Of a DNA stretch of 45,472 nt, positions 9,637 to 18,300 are shown piece after piece. The stretch comes from a bacterium (GTDB lineage: Bacteria; Bacteroidota; Ignavibacteria; Kapaibacteriales; Kapaibacteriaceae): positions 1 to 45,472 of the forward strand of contig JANJTN010000041.1 in the NCBI GenBank assembly GCA_024711065.1, given 5' to 3'. The translations under genes were made by a program, and so were the position numbers. The notes under the pieces were generated by a model that was not told where the DNA came from, searched no databases, and was given only the letters and a program-made list of their open reading frames with translations. How positions within the stretch are numbered: position 1 is the stretch's first letter; each line of letters starts with the position of its first letter.

Positions 9637-9652
9637 GGGTAGCCCCCTACCC
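9637..9652. terminator. Hairpin GGGTAG-CCCC-CTACCC upstream of gatB
   Basis: A perfect 6-bp inverted repeat with a 4-nt loop, followed by GTTTGATTT. It is the third 4-nt-loop hairpin in a row in this 211-nt gap and may be the transcript end of the upstream gene. The following T content is weak. Confidence 0.4.
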
Positions 9653-9664
9653 GTTTGATTTCCG

Positions 9665-9672
9665 TAGTTTTG
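9665..9672 (+). promoter_or_regulatory. Candidate -7 element (TAGTTTTG) for gatB
   Basis: TAGTTTTG fits TAnnTTTG and ends 27 nt before the gatB ATG. A TTTG lies only 7 nt upstream, too close to be a canonical -33 element, so the call rests on the -7 box and position. Confidence 0.35.
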
Positions 9673-9699
9673 ACGTCCTTGCGACACACTCCGGACAGC

Positions 9700-11163
9700 A
9701 TGCCCACCGCGTACGAACCCGTAATCGGACTCGAGATCCACGCCCAGTTGAAGACCGCCTCCAAGGCCTTCTGTGCGTGCCCAACCACCTTTGGCGCCAA
9801 GCCGAATGTGAACACCTGTCCGATCTGTCTTGGCCACCCGGGCACGCTGCCCGTGTTGAATGCCAATCTGGTGACGTTCGCCGTCCGCATGGGCCTGGCA
9901 ACGCACTGTTCGATCCGTCCGGTAAGCACGTTCGCCCGCAAGAACTACTTCTACGCCGACCTGCCCAAGGGTTATCAGATCTCTCAGTACGAGGATCCGA
10001 TCTGCTATCAGGGCTTTGTGGAGATCGAGCAGGAGGATGAGACCACCAAGCGGATCGGGATCACCCGCATCCACATGGAGGAGGACTCCGGCAAAAGCAT
10101 CCATGATCTGGATATCGATACGCTGGTAGACCTGAACCGCGCCGGCGTGCCGCTGATCGAGATCGTGTCCGAACCCGATATCCGGTCTGCCCGCGAGGCC
10201 TATCTGTACCTGCAGCAGCTGCGGCAGATCCTGATCTATCTGGACATTTGCGACGGCAACATGGAAGAGGGCTCGCTGCGTTGCGATGCCAACGTGTCCG
10301 TTCGCCCGGTGGGTACCGAGCCTTTCGGGACCAAGACCGAGGTGAAGAACCTGAACTCCTTCCGAAACGTCGAGAAAGCCATCGAATACGAGATCGCCCG
10401 TCAGATCGAGGTTCTTGAGGCAGGGGGCTCGGTAGTGCAGCAAACCATGATGTGGGACGCCGGCACACAGTCCACCAAGGTGATGCGCAGCAAGGAAATG
10501 GCCCACGACTACCGGTACTTCCCGGAACCCGACCTGCCCCCTGTGGAAGTGTCGGAAGCCTGGGTGGGTGAACTCGGTAAGTCTTTGCCTGAACTAGGTT
10601 TAGACAAGAAGCGGAGGTTCCGCTCCCAGTATGGACTTCCGGCCTATGATGCCGGGATCCTGGTAGACGACGTGGAGCTGGCCCATTACTACGAACAAGC
10701 GGTCAAAGGGCTGAAGAACCCCTCGAACGACACCTTCAAGCAGGTGTCGAACTGGATGATGACGGAGATCCTGCGCATCATGGGAGAGCGCAAGATCGGT
10801 GTGAGCGAGGTAGGCCTAAGCCCCCTTCAACTTGCGTCGCTGGTTGATGTGGTGGCCGATGGGACGATCTCCAACAAGACCGCCAAGGAGATCTTTCCGG
10901 ATCTGGTGGGCACGGAGCGGCTGGCTGGGGAGATCGTCGAAGAACGAGGGTTGGTGCAGGTTTCCGATGTTGGCGCGTTGCGCGCGATCGTCAGTGAGAT
11001 CGTTTCGGCCAATCCTGACAACGTCCAGAAGTATCGTGAAGGCAAGACGAAGCTGCTGGGATTCTTTGTAGGCCAGGTCCTGAAGGCTACCGGAGGTTCG
11101 GCGAACCCCAACGTGGCAACGGACCTGATGCGGGAGGCCCTGGACGGGCAGCCCGCGGAGTAA
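9700..11163 (+). CDS. gatB: Aspartyl/glutamyl-tRNA(Asn/Gln) amidotransferase subunit B
   Basis: 487 residues from the ATG at 9700 (MPTAYEPVIGLEIHAQLKT); the TTG start in the ORF track adds a non-conserved leader. GatB hallmarks are present: the opening YEPVIGLEIHAQL, CPICLGHPGTLPVLN, the ARKNYFYADLPKGYQISQY block, EEDSGKSIHD and the helical YqeY-like tail after residue 340. A cysteine pair set (CAC and CPIC, residues about 26-46) matches the zinc site of many GatB proteins. With GatA and GatC, not present here, it converts misacylated Glu-tRNA(Gln) or Asp-tRNA(Asn) to the amidated forms using glutamine-derived ammonia. It is followed after 13 nt by the aminotransferase gene, probably in one transcript. 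Confidence 0.96.
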   Translation: MPTAYEPVIGLEIHAQLKTASKAFCACPTTFGAKPNVNTCPICLGHPGTLPVLNANLVTFAVRMGLATHCSIRPVSTFARKNYFYADLPKGYQISQYEDPICYQGFVEIEQEDETTKRIGITRIHMEEDSGKSIHDLDIDTLVDLNRAGVPLIEIVSEPDIRSAREAYLYLQQLRQILIYLDICDGNMEEGSLRCDANVSVRPVGTEPFGTKTEVKNLNSFRNVEKAIEYEIARQIEVLEAGGSVVQQTMMWDAGTQSTKVMRSKEMAHDYRYFPEPDLPPVEVSEAWVGELGKSLPELGLDKKRRFRSQYGLPAYDAGILVDDVELAHYYEQAVKGLKNPSNDTFKQVSNWMMTEILRIMGERKIGVSEVGLSPLQLASLVDVVADGTISNKTAKEIFPDLVGTERLAGEIVEERGLVQVSDVGALRAIVSEIVSANPDNVQKYREGKTKLLGFFVGQVLKATGGSANPNVATDLMREALDGQPAE

Positions 11164-11176
11164 CCTGGAGAAAGCG

Positions 11177-12154
11177 ATGGCGATCACCCCTACGAGATCG
11201 ATCTGGAAGGATGGCAAGTTCATCCCCTTCAAGCAGGCCACGACCCATGTGCTGTCGCACGCCATCCACTACGGCAGTTCGTGGTTCGAGGGCATTCGCG
11301 CCTACCACACGGCCAACGGCACGGCCATCTTCCGGTTGGCTGATCATATGAAGCGGTTCCACCAATCGCTGAAGGTCTATCGAACAACGCTGCCGCACAG
11401 TGTAGACGAGCTGAGTACCGCTGCGGTGGCTCTGTTGCAGCGCAACGAATTGTCGCAGGCCTACATCCGACCCTTTGCTTTCCGAGGCTTCGGTAACATG
11501 GGTGTGTATCCGCAGAACAACCCACTGGAAGTGTATATCGCCACGTGGGAATGGGGTGCGTACCTGGGCGACCTTGCAGCCGAGATGGGTGTGGACGTCT
11601 GCGTGTCGTCCTGGGACCGGATCACGCCGAATTCCCTGCCGTCCATCTCCAAAGCGGCCGGTAACTACATGAATTCACAGTTGGTGAAGATGGAGGCCAT
11701 CGAGAACGGTTATGCCGAAGGCATCTGTCTGGACACGTATGGCAATGTGGCCGAAGGAAGCGGCGAGAACATCTTTCTGGTGATGGATGGCGAGATCATT
11801 ACCCCGCCGTCCGCCAGCAGTTTGCTGCCGGGGATCACCAGGGACACTGTCTGCGTGCTTGCCGATGCTCTTGGCTACCGAGTCCGAGAGCAGAACATTC
11901 CTCGGGCGCAGTTGTATACCGCCGACGAGATGTTCATGACCGGTACTGCCGTGGAGATCACCCCGGTGCGGTCGGTAGACCGGATCGCCGTGGGTAAGGG
12001 CAAGGTTGGGCCGGTTACCAGAAAGATCCAGAAAGCGTTCGCCCAGGTCACCGTAGAAGGAAACGACCCCTACGGCTGGCTGACGTTTGTCCCCAGCTCG
12101 AAGACTAGCCCGAAGGCTAGCTCGCAAACCAAACAATTGAACAGAAAAAAGTAA
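11177..12154 (+). CDS. ilvE: Branched-chain amino acid aminotransferase
   Basis: 325 residues, class IV (fold type IV) PLP aminotransferase. IWKDGKFIPF opens the domain, HAIHYGSSWFEGIRAY is the family motif near the active site, K159 in SISKAAGNYMNS is the expected PLP lysine, and EGSGENIFLV and GITRDTV hold the cofactor phosphate loop. It transfers the amino group between Val/Leu/Ile and 2-oxoglutarate. GGAG 7 nt before ATG supports the start. The last ~20 residues (SSKTSPKASSQTK...) are a low-complexity tail made by a 12-nt repeat that also appears at the start of the next gene. It precedes the 2-oxoacid dehydrogenase E1 by 22 nt, fitting a branched-chain amino acid catabolic pair. Confidence 0.95.
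   Translation: MAITPTRSIWKDGKFIPFKQATTHVLSHAIHYGSSWFEGIRAYHTANGTAIFRLADHMKRFHQSLKVYRTTLPHSVDELSTAAVALLQRNELSQAYIRPFAFRGFGNMGVYPQNNPLEVYIATWEWGAYLGDLAAEMGVDVCVSSWDRITPNSLPSISKAAGNYMNSQLVKMEAIENGYAEGICLDTYGNVAEGSGENIFLVMDGEIITPPSASSLLPGITRDTVCVLADALGYRVREQNIPRAQLYTADEMFMTGTAVEITPVRSVDRIAVGKGKVGPVTRKIQKAFAQVTVEGNDPYGWLTFVPSSKTSPKASSQTKQLNRKK
12097..12132 (+). repeat. 12-nt repeat with hairpin in the ilvE 3' end
   Basis: Three 12-nt units: CTCGAAGACTAG, CCCGAAGGCTAG, CTCGCAAACCAA. Positions 12105-12120 form a perfect stem CTAGCC-CGAA-GGCTAG. In frame the repeat encodes the SSKT/SPKA/SSQT tail. Confidence 0.85.
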
Positions 12155-12176
12155 ACGATCCAGGAGTACGACCATC

Positions 12177-14300
12177 ATGGCAAAGGCGAAGACCGCAGCC
12201 AAGAAATCCGCCCCGAAGGCTGGCCCGAAGGCCAGCTCGCAGACCAGCTCGCAGACAGCAGCCCCCTTCGACGTATCAGGGTTCGACAAGGCCACGCTGA
12301 TCGACTGGTACCGCACCCAGGACCTGGGGCGCAAGCTGGACATCAAGGCAGCCAACTATCTGAAAATGGCCATGGGCTGGTCGTATCATGCACCGTTCGC
12401 CGGGCACGACGGGATCCAGCTGGCAATGGGCAAGATCTTCCGTCAGGGCAAGGACTTCCTGTTTCCGTACTACCGCGACATGCTCACGTCGCTTGCGGGT
12501 GGAGTAACGGTCGAAGAGATCATTGCCAATGGTTTGAGCAAGGATGCCGACGTGGCTGGTGGTGGACGCCACATGTCCAACCACTTTGCCAAACTGTCCG
12601 TGAACCTCCAGAACTCCTCGTCCTGCACCGGCAACCACAGCCAGCAGGCCGTGGGCACGGCGCGTTCGATCAAGAAATTCAAGGGCAACGAAGTGGTGTT
12701 CTGCTCTACGGGCGAATCCACCACATCGGAAGGCTACTACTACGAGGCCGTGAACGGTGCCGATCGCGAGAAACTGCCCATCGTGTTCGTGATCCAGAAC
12801 AACGGCTATGGGATCTCCGTGCCGGTGCGGGAGCAAACCGCCAACACCAAGGTGAGCGACAACTTCCGCGGTTTCAGCAACCTGAAGATCATCGAATGTG
12901 ATGGCCGCAATCCCATGGACAGCTACAGGGCCATGGAAGAGGCTGTTGCCTATGCTTTGTCCGGCAAGGGGCCTGCCATGGTGCACGCTGATTGCGACCG
13001 TATTGGATCGCACTCCAACTCGGACAATCACACGCTGTATCGTCCGGACGAAGATCTGGAGGCCATGAAGCAGCGTGATCCGTTGCCGCGGATGCGGGCA
13101 GCATTGATCAACGCCGGAATGCTTACCGAAGCCGAGGCCGAGGCCATCGAGAAAGAGAACAAGCGGATCATCAATGCCGCTGCCGATGCTGTAGAGCCCC
13201 TTCCCGACCCAGCCGGAGAGTCGTACATCGACTTCGTGCTGCCGCCCGCCGTTGTAGACTATTCGGACGATTCGGAGTCGACCGCCGTACCCGCAGCGGA
13301 TGCCCCGGTGGTCACGCTGCGAGAAGGCATCAATCAGGCCATGATCGAGGAATTCCGGCGCAATCCGGCCACATTCTTGTTCGGGCAGGACGTGGCATCG
13401 TTCAAGAAGCAAGGCATCTTCAACGTCTGCAAGGGCCTGCTGGACGAGTTCGGCAACGACCGCGTCTTTAACGCACCGATCGCCGAAGACTTTATCGTGG
13501 GCACGGCCAACGGCATGACCCGGTATCGGGACGACATCCGTGTGGTGGTGGAGGGTGCCGAGTTCGCTGATTACTTCTGGCCGGCCATGGAGCAGCTGAT
13601 CGAGTGTACGCACGACTACTGGCGTACCAAGGGTCAGTTCGCTCCCGCCATGGTGGTCCGCCTGGCCTCCGGTGGCTATATCCAGGGCGGCCTGTATCAT
13701 TCGCAGAATCTCGAGGGCACGTTCACCACGCTTCCCGGCCTGAGAGTGGTGATGCCGGCCTTTGCCGACGATGCCGTTGGCCTGATGCGCACGGCGATCC
13801 GCTCTCGCGGAACCACCATGTACCTGGAGCCCAAATTCCTCTATAACTACCGCCCGACCTCGGCCCAGATGCCCCCGGAGAACTATCTGGTTCCGTTCGG
13901 CAAGGCACGGGTCCGGCGTAGCGGTTCGGACCTGACCATTGTGTCGTGGGGAACCGCCGTTCACTGGAGTCTGAAGGCTGCCGAGCAATTGGCCGAATCT
14001 GGTAAGTCCCTCGAAGTCATCGACTTACGTTCCCTTGCCCCTTGGGACAAGGAACGCGTCCTGGAGAGCGTACAGCGTACCGGGCGATGTGTGGTAGCGC
14101 ACGAAGACAAGGTGACAGGGGGCTTTGGAGGCGAAGTGGCGGCGACCATAGGCCAGGAGCTCTTCCGGTATCTGGATGCCCCGGTGGCTCGGGTAGGATC
14201 CAAGGACACGCCGGTGGGTTTTGCCAAGAACCTGGAGGCTGCCATTCTGCTCACGGTAGACGATATCGTGGCTTCCGTGGAGCAAACGCTGAGCTTTTAA
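12177..14300 (+). CDS. 2-oxoacid (branched-chain type) dehydrogenase E1, fused alpha and beta subunits
   Basis: 707 residues. After a Lys/Ala/Ser-rich 35-residue leader, residues about 40-370 are the E1 alpha (thiamine diphosphate) domain with STGESTTSEGYYYEAVNGA and VIQNNGYGIS, the TPP/Mg binding region. A short acidic linker leads to the E1 beta domain (about 385-707) with APIAEDFIVGTANGM, VEGAEFADYFWPAMEQL and RLASGGYIQGG. The alpha-beta fusion is common in Bacteroidota and Chlorobiota. It would decarboxylate branched-chain 2-oxoacids and pass the acyl group to an E2, absent from this window. The adjacent ilvE supports a branched-chain role; pyruvate cannot be excluded from sequence alone. 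AGGAG lies 10 nt upstream of the ATG. Confidence 0.92.
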   Translation: MAKAKTAAKKSAPKAGPKASSQTSSQTAAPFDVSGFDKATLIDWYRTQDLGRKLDIKAANYLKMAMGWSYHAPFAGHDGIQLAMGKIFRQGKDFLFPYYRDMLTSLAGGVTVEEIIANGLSKDADVAGGGRHMSNHFAKLSVNLQNSSSCTGNHSQQAVGTARSIKKFKGNEVVFCSTGESTTSEGYYYEAVNGADREKLPIVFVIQNNGYGISVPVREQTANTKVSDNFRGFSNLKIIECDGRNPMDSYRAMEEAVAYALSGKGPAMVHADCDRIGSHSNSDNHTLYRPDEDLEAMKQRDPLPRMRAALINAGMLTEAEAEAIEKENKRIINAAADAVEPLPDPAGESYIDFVLPPAVVDYSDDSESTAVPAADAPVVTLREGINQAMIEEFRRNPATFLFGQDVASFKKQGIFNVCKGLLDEFGNDRVFNAPIAEDFIVGTANGMTRYRDDIRVVVEGAEFADYFWPAMEQLIECTHDYWRTKGQFAPAMVVRLASGGYIQGGLYHSQNLEGTFTTLPGLRVVMPAFADDAVGLMRTAIRSRGTTMYLEPKFLYNYRPTSAQMPPENYLVPFGKARVRRSGSDLTIVSWGTAVHWSLKAAEQLAESGKSLEVIDLRSLAPWDKERVLESVQRTGRCVVAHEDKVTGGFGGEVAATIGQELFRYLDAPVARVGSKDTPVGFAKNLEAAILLTVDDIVASVEQTLSF
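12212..12259 (+). repeat. 12-nt repeat with hairpin in the E1 5' end
   Basis: Four 12-nt units: CCCGAAGGCTGG, CCCGAAGGCCAG, CTCGCAGACCAG, CTCGCAGACAGC. Positions 12220-12235 form the stem CTGGCC-CGAA-GGCCAG, the same hairpin as at 12105 but with one A-T pair replaced by G-C. It encodes the PKAGPKASSQTSSQT leader. Confidence 0.85.
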
Positions 14301-14305
14301 CGAAG

Positions 14306-14325
14306 GTGTGGAGTGCGTTCCACAC
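14306..14325. terminator. Hairpin after the E1 gene
   Basis: GTGTGGA-GTGCGT-TCCACAC is a perfect 7-bp stem starting 6 nt after the E1 stop. Only scattered T residues follow, so efficiency is uncertain, but the placement suits a transcript end. Confidence 0.5.
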
Positions 14326-14383
14326 TCTGTCTGCACACTCCTAACCCCAAGAAATTGTATGGGTTGGGCGGAGTGAACAGTTG

Positions 14384-14414
14384 TTGTGATTTCACCGATG
14401 CCGCGATATATTTG
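14384..14414 (+). promoter_or_regulatory. Bacteroidota-type promoter ahead of the TPR gene
   Basis: TTG at 14384-14386 (within TTGTTG) and TATATTTG at 14407-14414 match the -33 TTG and -7 TAnnTTTG elements with a 20-nt spacer. This is the best-formed promoter in the window. The leader to the ATG at 14522 would be about 100 nt. Confidence 0.55.
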
Positions 14415-14521
14415 TGGCCTCTGGTCCGTGGGCGAAGTGCGCCTATACGGAACATATGTGTTTGCAGCGACCCGTGCCCTACTGAGCATGGGTTGCGTAG
14501 CATGAGAGAATTGAGGACTTC

Positions 14522-15229
14522 ATGATCGAAGAGCAAGGCGAAGTACAGCGGCCCGGTAGTGCTGGTGGGGACGACGTTCCCGCATGGGCTGCAACGGCGC
14601 AAAAGAAGTGGAAGCTCACGGCAGGCATCGCCCTGGTGATCACAGTGATCATCGCCGGCGGATACTGGTATATGTCCAATCAGGCCACCAAGAACCAGGA
14701 GGCGGCCACACACTTGTCTCGCATCCGAGGGTTGTTCGAGCTGGGAGAGTTCGAAGCAGCACTCACGGCAGATACCGTATCGCCGGTGGGTCAGGACAAG
14801 GTGCTTGGCTTGCTGGAGATCGCCGATCAGTATGGTGGAACCGACGCCGGGAAGATCGCCGCATTGATGGCCGGCAACAGCCTGGTGAACCTCGGGCGGT
14901 TCGACGAAGCGAAAACCCGCTTTGAAACCGCACGATCCAGCAGCTCCACGATCATCGAACTCGGTGCAATGCAAGGACTTGCAGCATGCGCAGAGGCCGC
15001 GGGCGACTTGGCCGGGGCAGCAGACCTCTACGAACAAGCTGCTACACGGGGCCTCAAGACCGGTCTGGAAGCCCCCTGTTTTTACAAAGCAGGCCTGTGT
15101 TACGAAAAATCCGGCAACAAGGAAAAGGCTGGCGAACTTTACCGAACAGTAGCTAAGCAGTATGAAATATCAGACGTTGCACCATCTGCCCGAACCGGGT
15201 TGGCACGTCTTGGCATGGCAATTGATTAG
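14522..15229 (+). CDS. Membrane-anchored tetratricopeptide repeat protein
   Basis: 235 residues: a short polar N-terminus, one transmembrane helix (about 33-51, LTAGIALVITVIIAGGYWY), then TPR-like helices, with clear units at about 118-150 (AGNSLVNLGRFDEAKTRFE), 152-185 (GLAACAEAAGDLAGAADLYEQA) and 192-222 (CFYKAGLCYEKSGNKEKAGELY). The layout (N-in, single helix, periplasmic TPRs) resembles YfgM-like ancillary proteins of the secretion/BAM machinery, but homology is only structural at this level. It has its own candidate promoter and is followed by hairpins at 15238-15270, so it may be monocistronic. Its position next to T9SS cargo genes is suggestive only. Confidence 0.75.
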   Translation: MIEEQGEVQRPGSAGGDDVPAWAATAQKKWKLTAGIALVITVIIAGGYWYMSNQATKNQEAATHLSRIRGLFELGEFEAALTADTVSPVGQDKVLGLLEIADQYGGTDAGKIAALMAGNSLVNLGRFDEAKTRFETARSSSSTIIELGAMQGLAACAEAAGDLAGAADLYEQAATRGLKTGLEAPCFYKAGLCYEKSGNKEKAGELYRTVAKQYEISDVAPSARTGLARLGMAID

Positions 15230-15237
15230 GGAGCATC

Positions 15238-15270
15238 GGCATTCTATGCCCTTTTTGCCGTTTTCGGCAT
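15238..15270 (+). terminator. Tandem, mutually exclusive hairpins between the TPR and giant genes
   Basis: GGCAT-TCT-ATGCC (15238-15250) is followed by CTTTTT, a short rho-independent terminator. A second stem TGCCG-TTTT-CGGCA (15256-15269) follows at once. The ATGCC arm could alternatively pair with the downstream GGCAT, so the two folds compete. The 5' leader of the next gene (to 15334) contains this element. Confidence 0.5.
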
Positions 15271-15334
15271 GTATCAGAACGATAACGTGAAAAAAGCAGA
15301 TCAAAGACATAAGGTTTTTACAACTGGAGGTTGT

Positions 15335-18300
15335 ATGCAACGTTGGTTTCGTCTAAGCAGCTTGCTGCTAGCGCTGACCGCCGCTCTCGCCGTAGCCCAA
15401 GCACAGGACTACGTGGAGGTTCGCGGTAGTCTTGCACCGGGCGATGTTCGTGTTTTCGTAAGGGACACGGTCTACCGGATTAGCGGCACGTACACGATCG
15501 GCGGTACACTGGTCATCGAGCCAGGTACGCGGGTCGAGTTTCTGCCGAACGGCCGGCTGATCGATTCGACGGGTGGTCGAATCATCGCTGACGGTCGTGC
15601 TTCGGCTACATATAATGCGAACGCCGCAAATGCTTTGCAGCCGCCGTACAACGGATATGATGATCCGTCGTACTTCGGCGCGCCGGGTGTTGTGACGTCG
15701 ACCATTGCCACTGAACCGACGATCCATGCGTCGAACTATGGCCAGGTCTTTCACGTCAACCTCAGCAACAGCGATCCAAACCTGCAGGGTTTGACGCCGG
15801 CTGAGGCGGTCATGTACAAGGCAACCCGCCTTGAACTTGGCGGCGTGATCTCGGCCATCCGACTGAACCCGTGGTTCCGTGAAAAGCTGAACAGCCCGGT
15901 GAACGTATCGGCTGCTCGCATCACGTTCATCGCTGGTGACGTGAACAACTTCTCGCGCGAGTGGGGTCACATCATCGTACTTCCGGGTGCTCATGCAGCC
16001 TTCTTCCGGGATGTGGACTTCCTGAACTTCCGCAAGGACACGACGGTCGACAACGAGCCCGTCTATCTCAAGAACGTGAACGGCGACGCCTTCTCGCGTG
16101 CAGACGCAGAGATCGCCAACAACACGCTGCTGACCGAGACCAACGGTAGCGGTGGTGCCATCACCACCTACTCCGTTCGTACCTGGCTGGTTGGCTGTAC
16201 GTTCCGCAACAACATGGCCCGCTATCATGGCGGTGCTCTGCAGATCCTGCAGGCTCCGGCAGATAACGACAACAACCCGAACCTGCGGTTGTATCCTCTG
16301 GCCGACAACATCTATAACGCTCTGCCGAACTACGACCCGAACACGAACCCGTTCCTGACGAGTCCGTGGACGGCTCAGCCGATCGCGCAGAACGTAAAGG
16401 CGATCGACCGTCTGTACATGCCGAACTACTCGGCTGAACTTTCGGACGCAAACCGCCAGCGCTACGACGATGCTCGTCTGGCACTTCTGCTCGGCCGCAT
16501 CCGTCAAACGCGCTTTATCGGCAACCACACCCTTCTGTCGGACGTGGACACGGTCCGCATCGGCGGAATTCGCGTGGTTACGGATGCCGATCGCGCAGCA
16601 ACGGTCTTCGAAACCGAGAACCGCTCCCGCAAGAACAGCTCGTTCGGTGGCGCCGTGTACATCGCCGGTCGCAACCCGATGATCGTTGGCCTTGGTATCA
16701 ACGACTTCCAGGGTAAGGACACCATCGAGTTCACGGGCAACTACGCAGAGAACCGTCAGCCGAGCACGCCGGTGAACAACGTGTTCACTAAAGGCGCTCG
16801 TGGTGGTGCTGTGTACGTTGGTGGCGCAACGTCGGTGATCTTCGCCGGCCGCTACACCAACAACATGACCACGGTTCCGTACATCACCGAGAAGACCCTG
16901 TCGAATCCGGCAGTTGCCATTCCGACGTACTCTCACGGTGGTGCGATCTACGCTGCCTCCAACGCCCTGTCGTTGGAAGTGCGTGGCAACCTCGACAACA
17001 ACCCGCCGACCCACTTCCTGAACAACAAGTCCGGACGTGGTGGCGCTATCTATGTGGCCTACAACTCGGCCGACAAGAATCCTTCGCCGCACGTTGGTGG
17101 CTCTGATGGTATCATCAATGCCCGCAACTACGGTTTCAACATCAAGTTCAAGGACAACTCCGCTGTTGCTTCGGGTGGTGCCATCCACACCGAGCGCAAC
17201 ATGCGCGTGTATGGCGCCGGTGGTGCTTCGGGCCCGCTGTGGGTCTACGGCACCAACTATGGTGTGGAGTTCTCGAACAACATGGCCGGCTACTATGGTG
17301 GCGCTGTGGCAGTAGACATGGCTCCGGGTCTTCCGATCCAGGAGCGTGCACTTCGCTACACGCGTGCTCACTTCCTGAACAACACAGTTGGTAACGTGGC
17401 AGACACCCTGCTCGGCGATGTTCGCGGTGGTGGTGCACTCTACACGATCAATGCCGATCTGAACGTTGTGAAGGGTGTTGAGTTCCGTGCCAACAAAGCC
17501 TGGAACGGTAACGGTGGAGCCGTTGCTGTGGTCACGCCGGACGACCTGACGCGCAAGCGCTTCATGGTTACCGACCTGGATGCCATTTCCTACGACGGAA
17601 ATGGTGTGGCTCAGGGATACACGCCGCGCAACGACGTGTTCACCTTCCAGACCATGGCCCCTCAGGCTGATGAGCGCATGCTCACCCGCTTCTACGACAA
17701 CGTCGCTACGCCGAATATGGACCGTATGGGTTCTGGCACCACGCAGATCGGCGATATCGATCTGACGCATCCGGGTACCACCATTCGCGAGAATGGTACC
17801 GGTCTCGGTGGCGCTCTGTACATCCTCGACTCGGTTCGCGTTCGTGTAGACACCTTCGGTTTCGATCGTGTTCGTATCCAGGGTAACCGCGCCTACACGG
17901 GTGCTGCCATCTACTCGGATAACTACGATCTGAAACTCGCACTTCTCCGCAGCTACATCACCAGCAACGTTGCTACATCGGACATCGGTCGTCAGAACGA
18001 CAAGATCGAAGGTCCGTTCGTGAACGCCGAAAACCCGGCTTCCAGCGACCTTGCCGGTGCGATCCTTTACGGTGAAGTTGTTGGACCGCTTCCGTGGACG
18101 AGCTACAGCTTTGCAGCTAACTCCATCTACGGCAACGACGCCCGCTTTACGATCCGCCTGCCGGATGCTCAAGACTCCAAAGGTGTTCTTGCTGGTACGA
18201 CCGGTATCGGCTTCGGTGGCGTAGACACGCTCCGCGGCAACTACTGGGGTCGCACCGAAGCCAACGTGAACACGATCCTGCCGCTGTCTGCGAACAACAC

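Noticed and set aside
9654-9672. TTTG and TAGTTTTG as a full Bacteroidota promoter for gatB
   Set aside because: The 7-nt spacing between the two is far from the usual ~19 nt, so only the -7 box was kept as a weak candidate.
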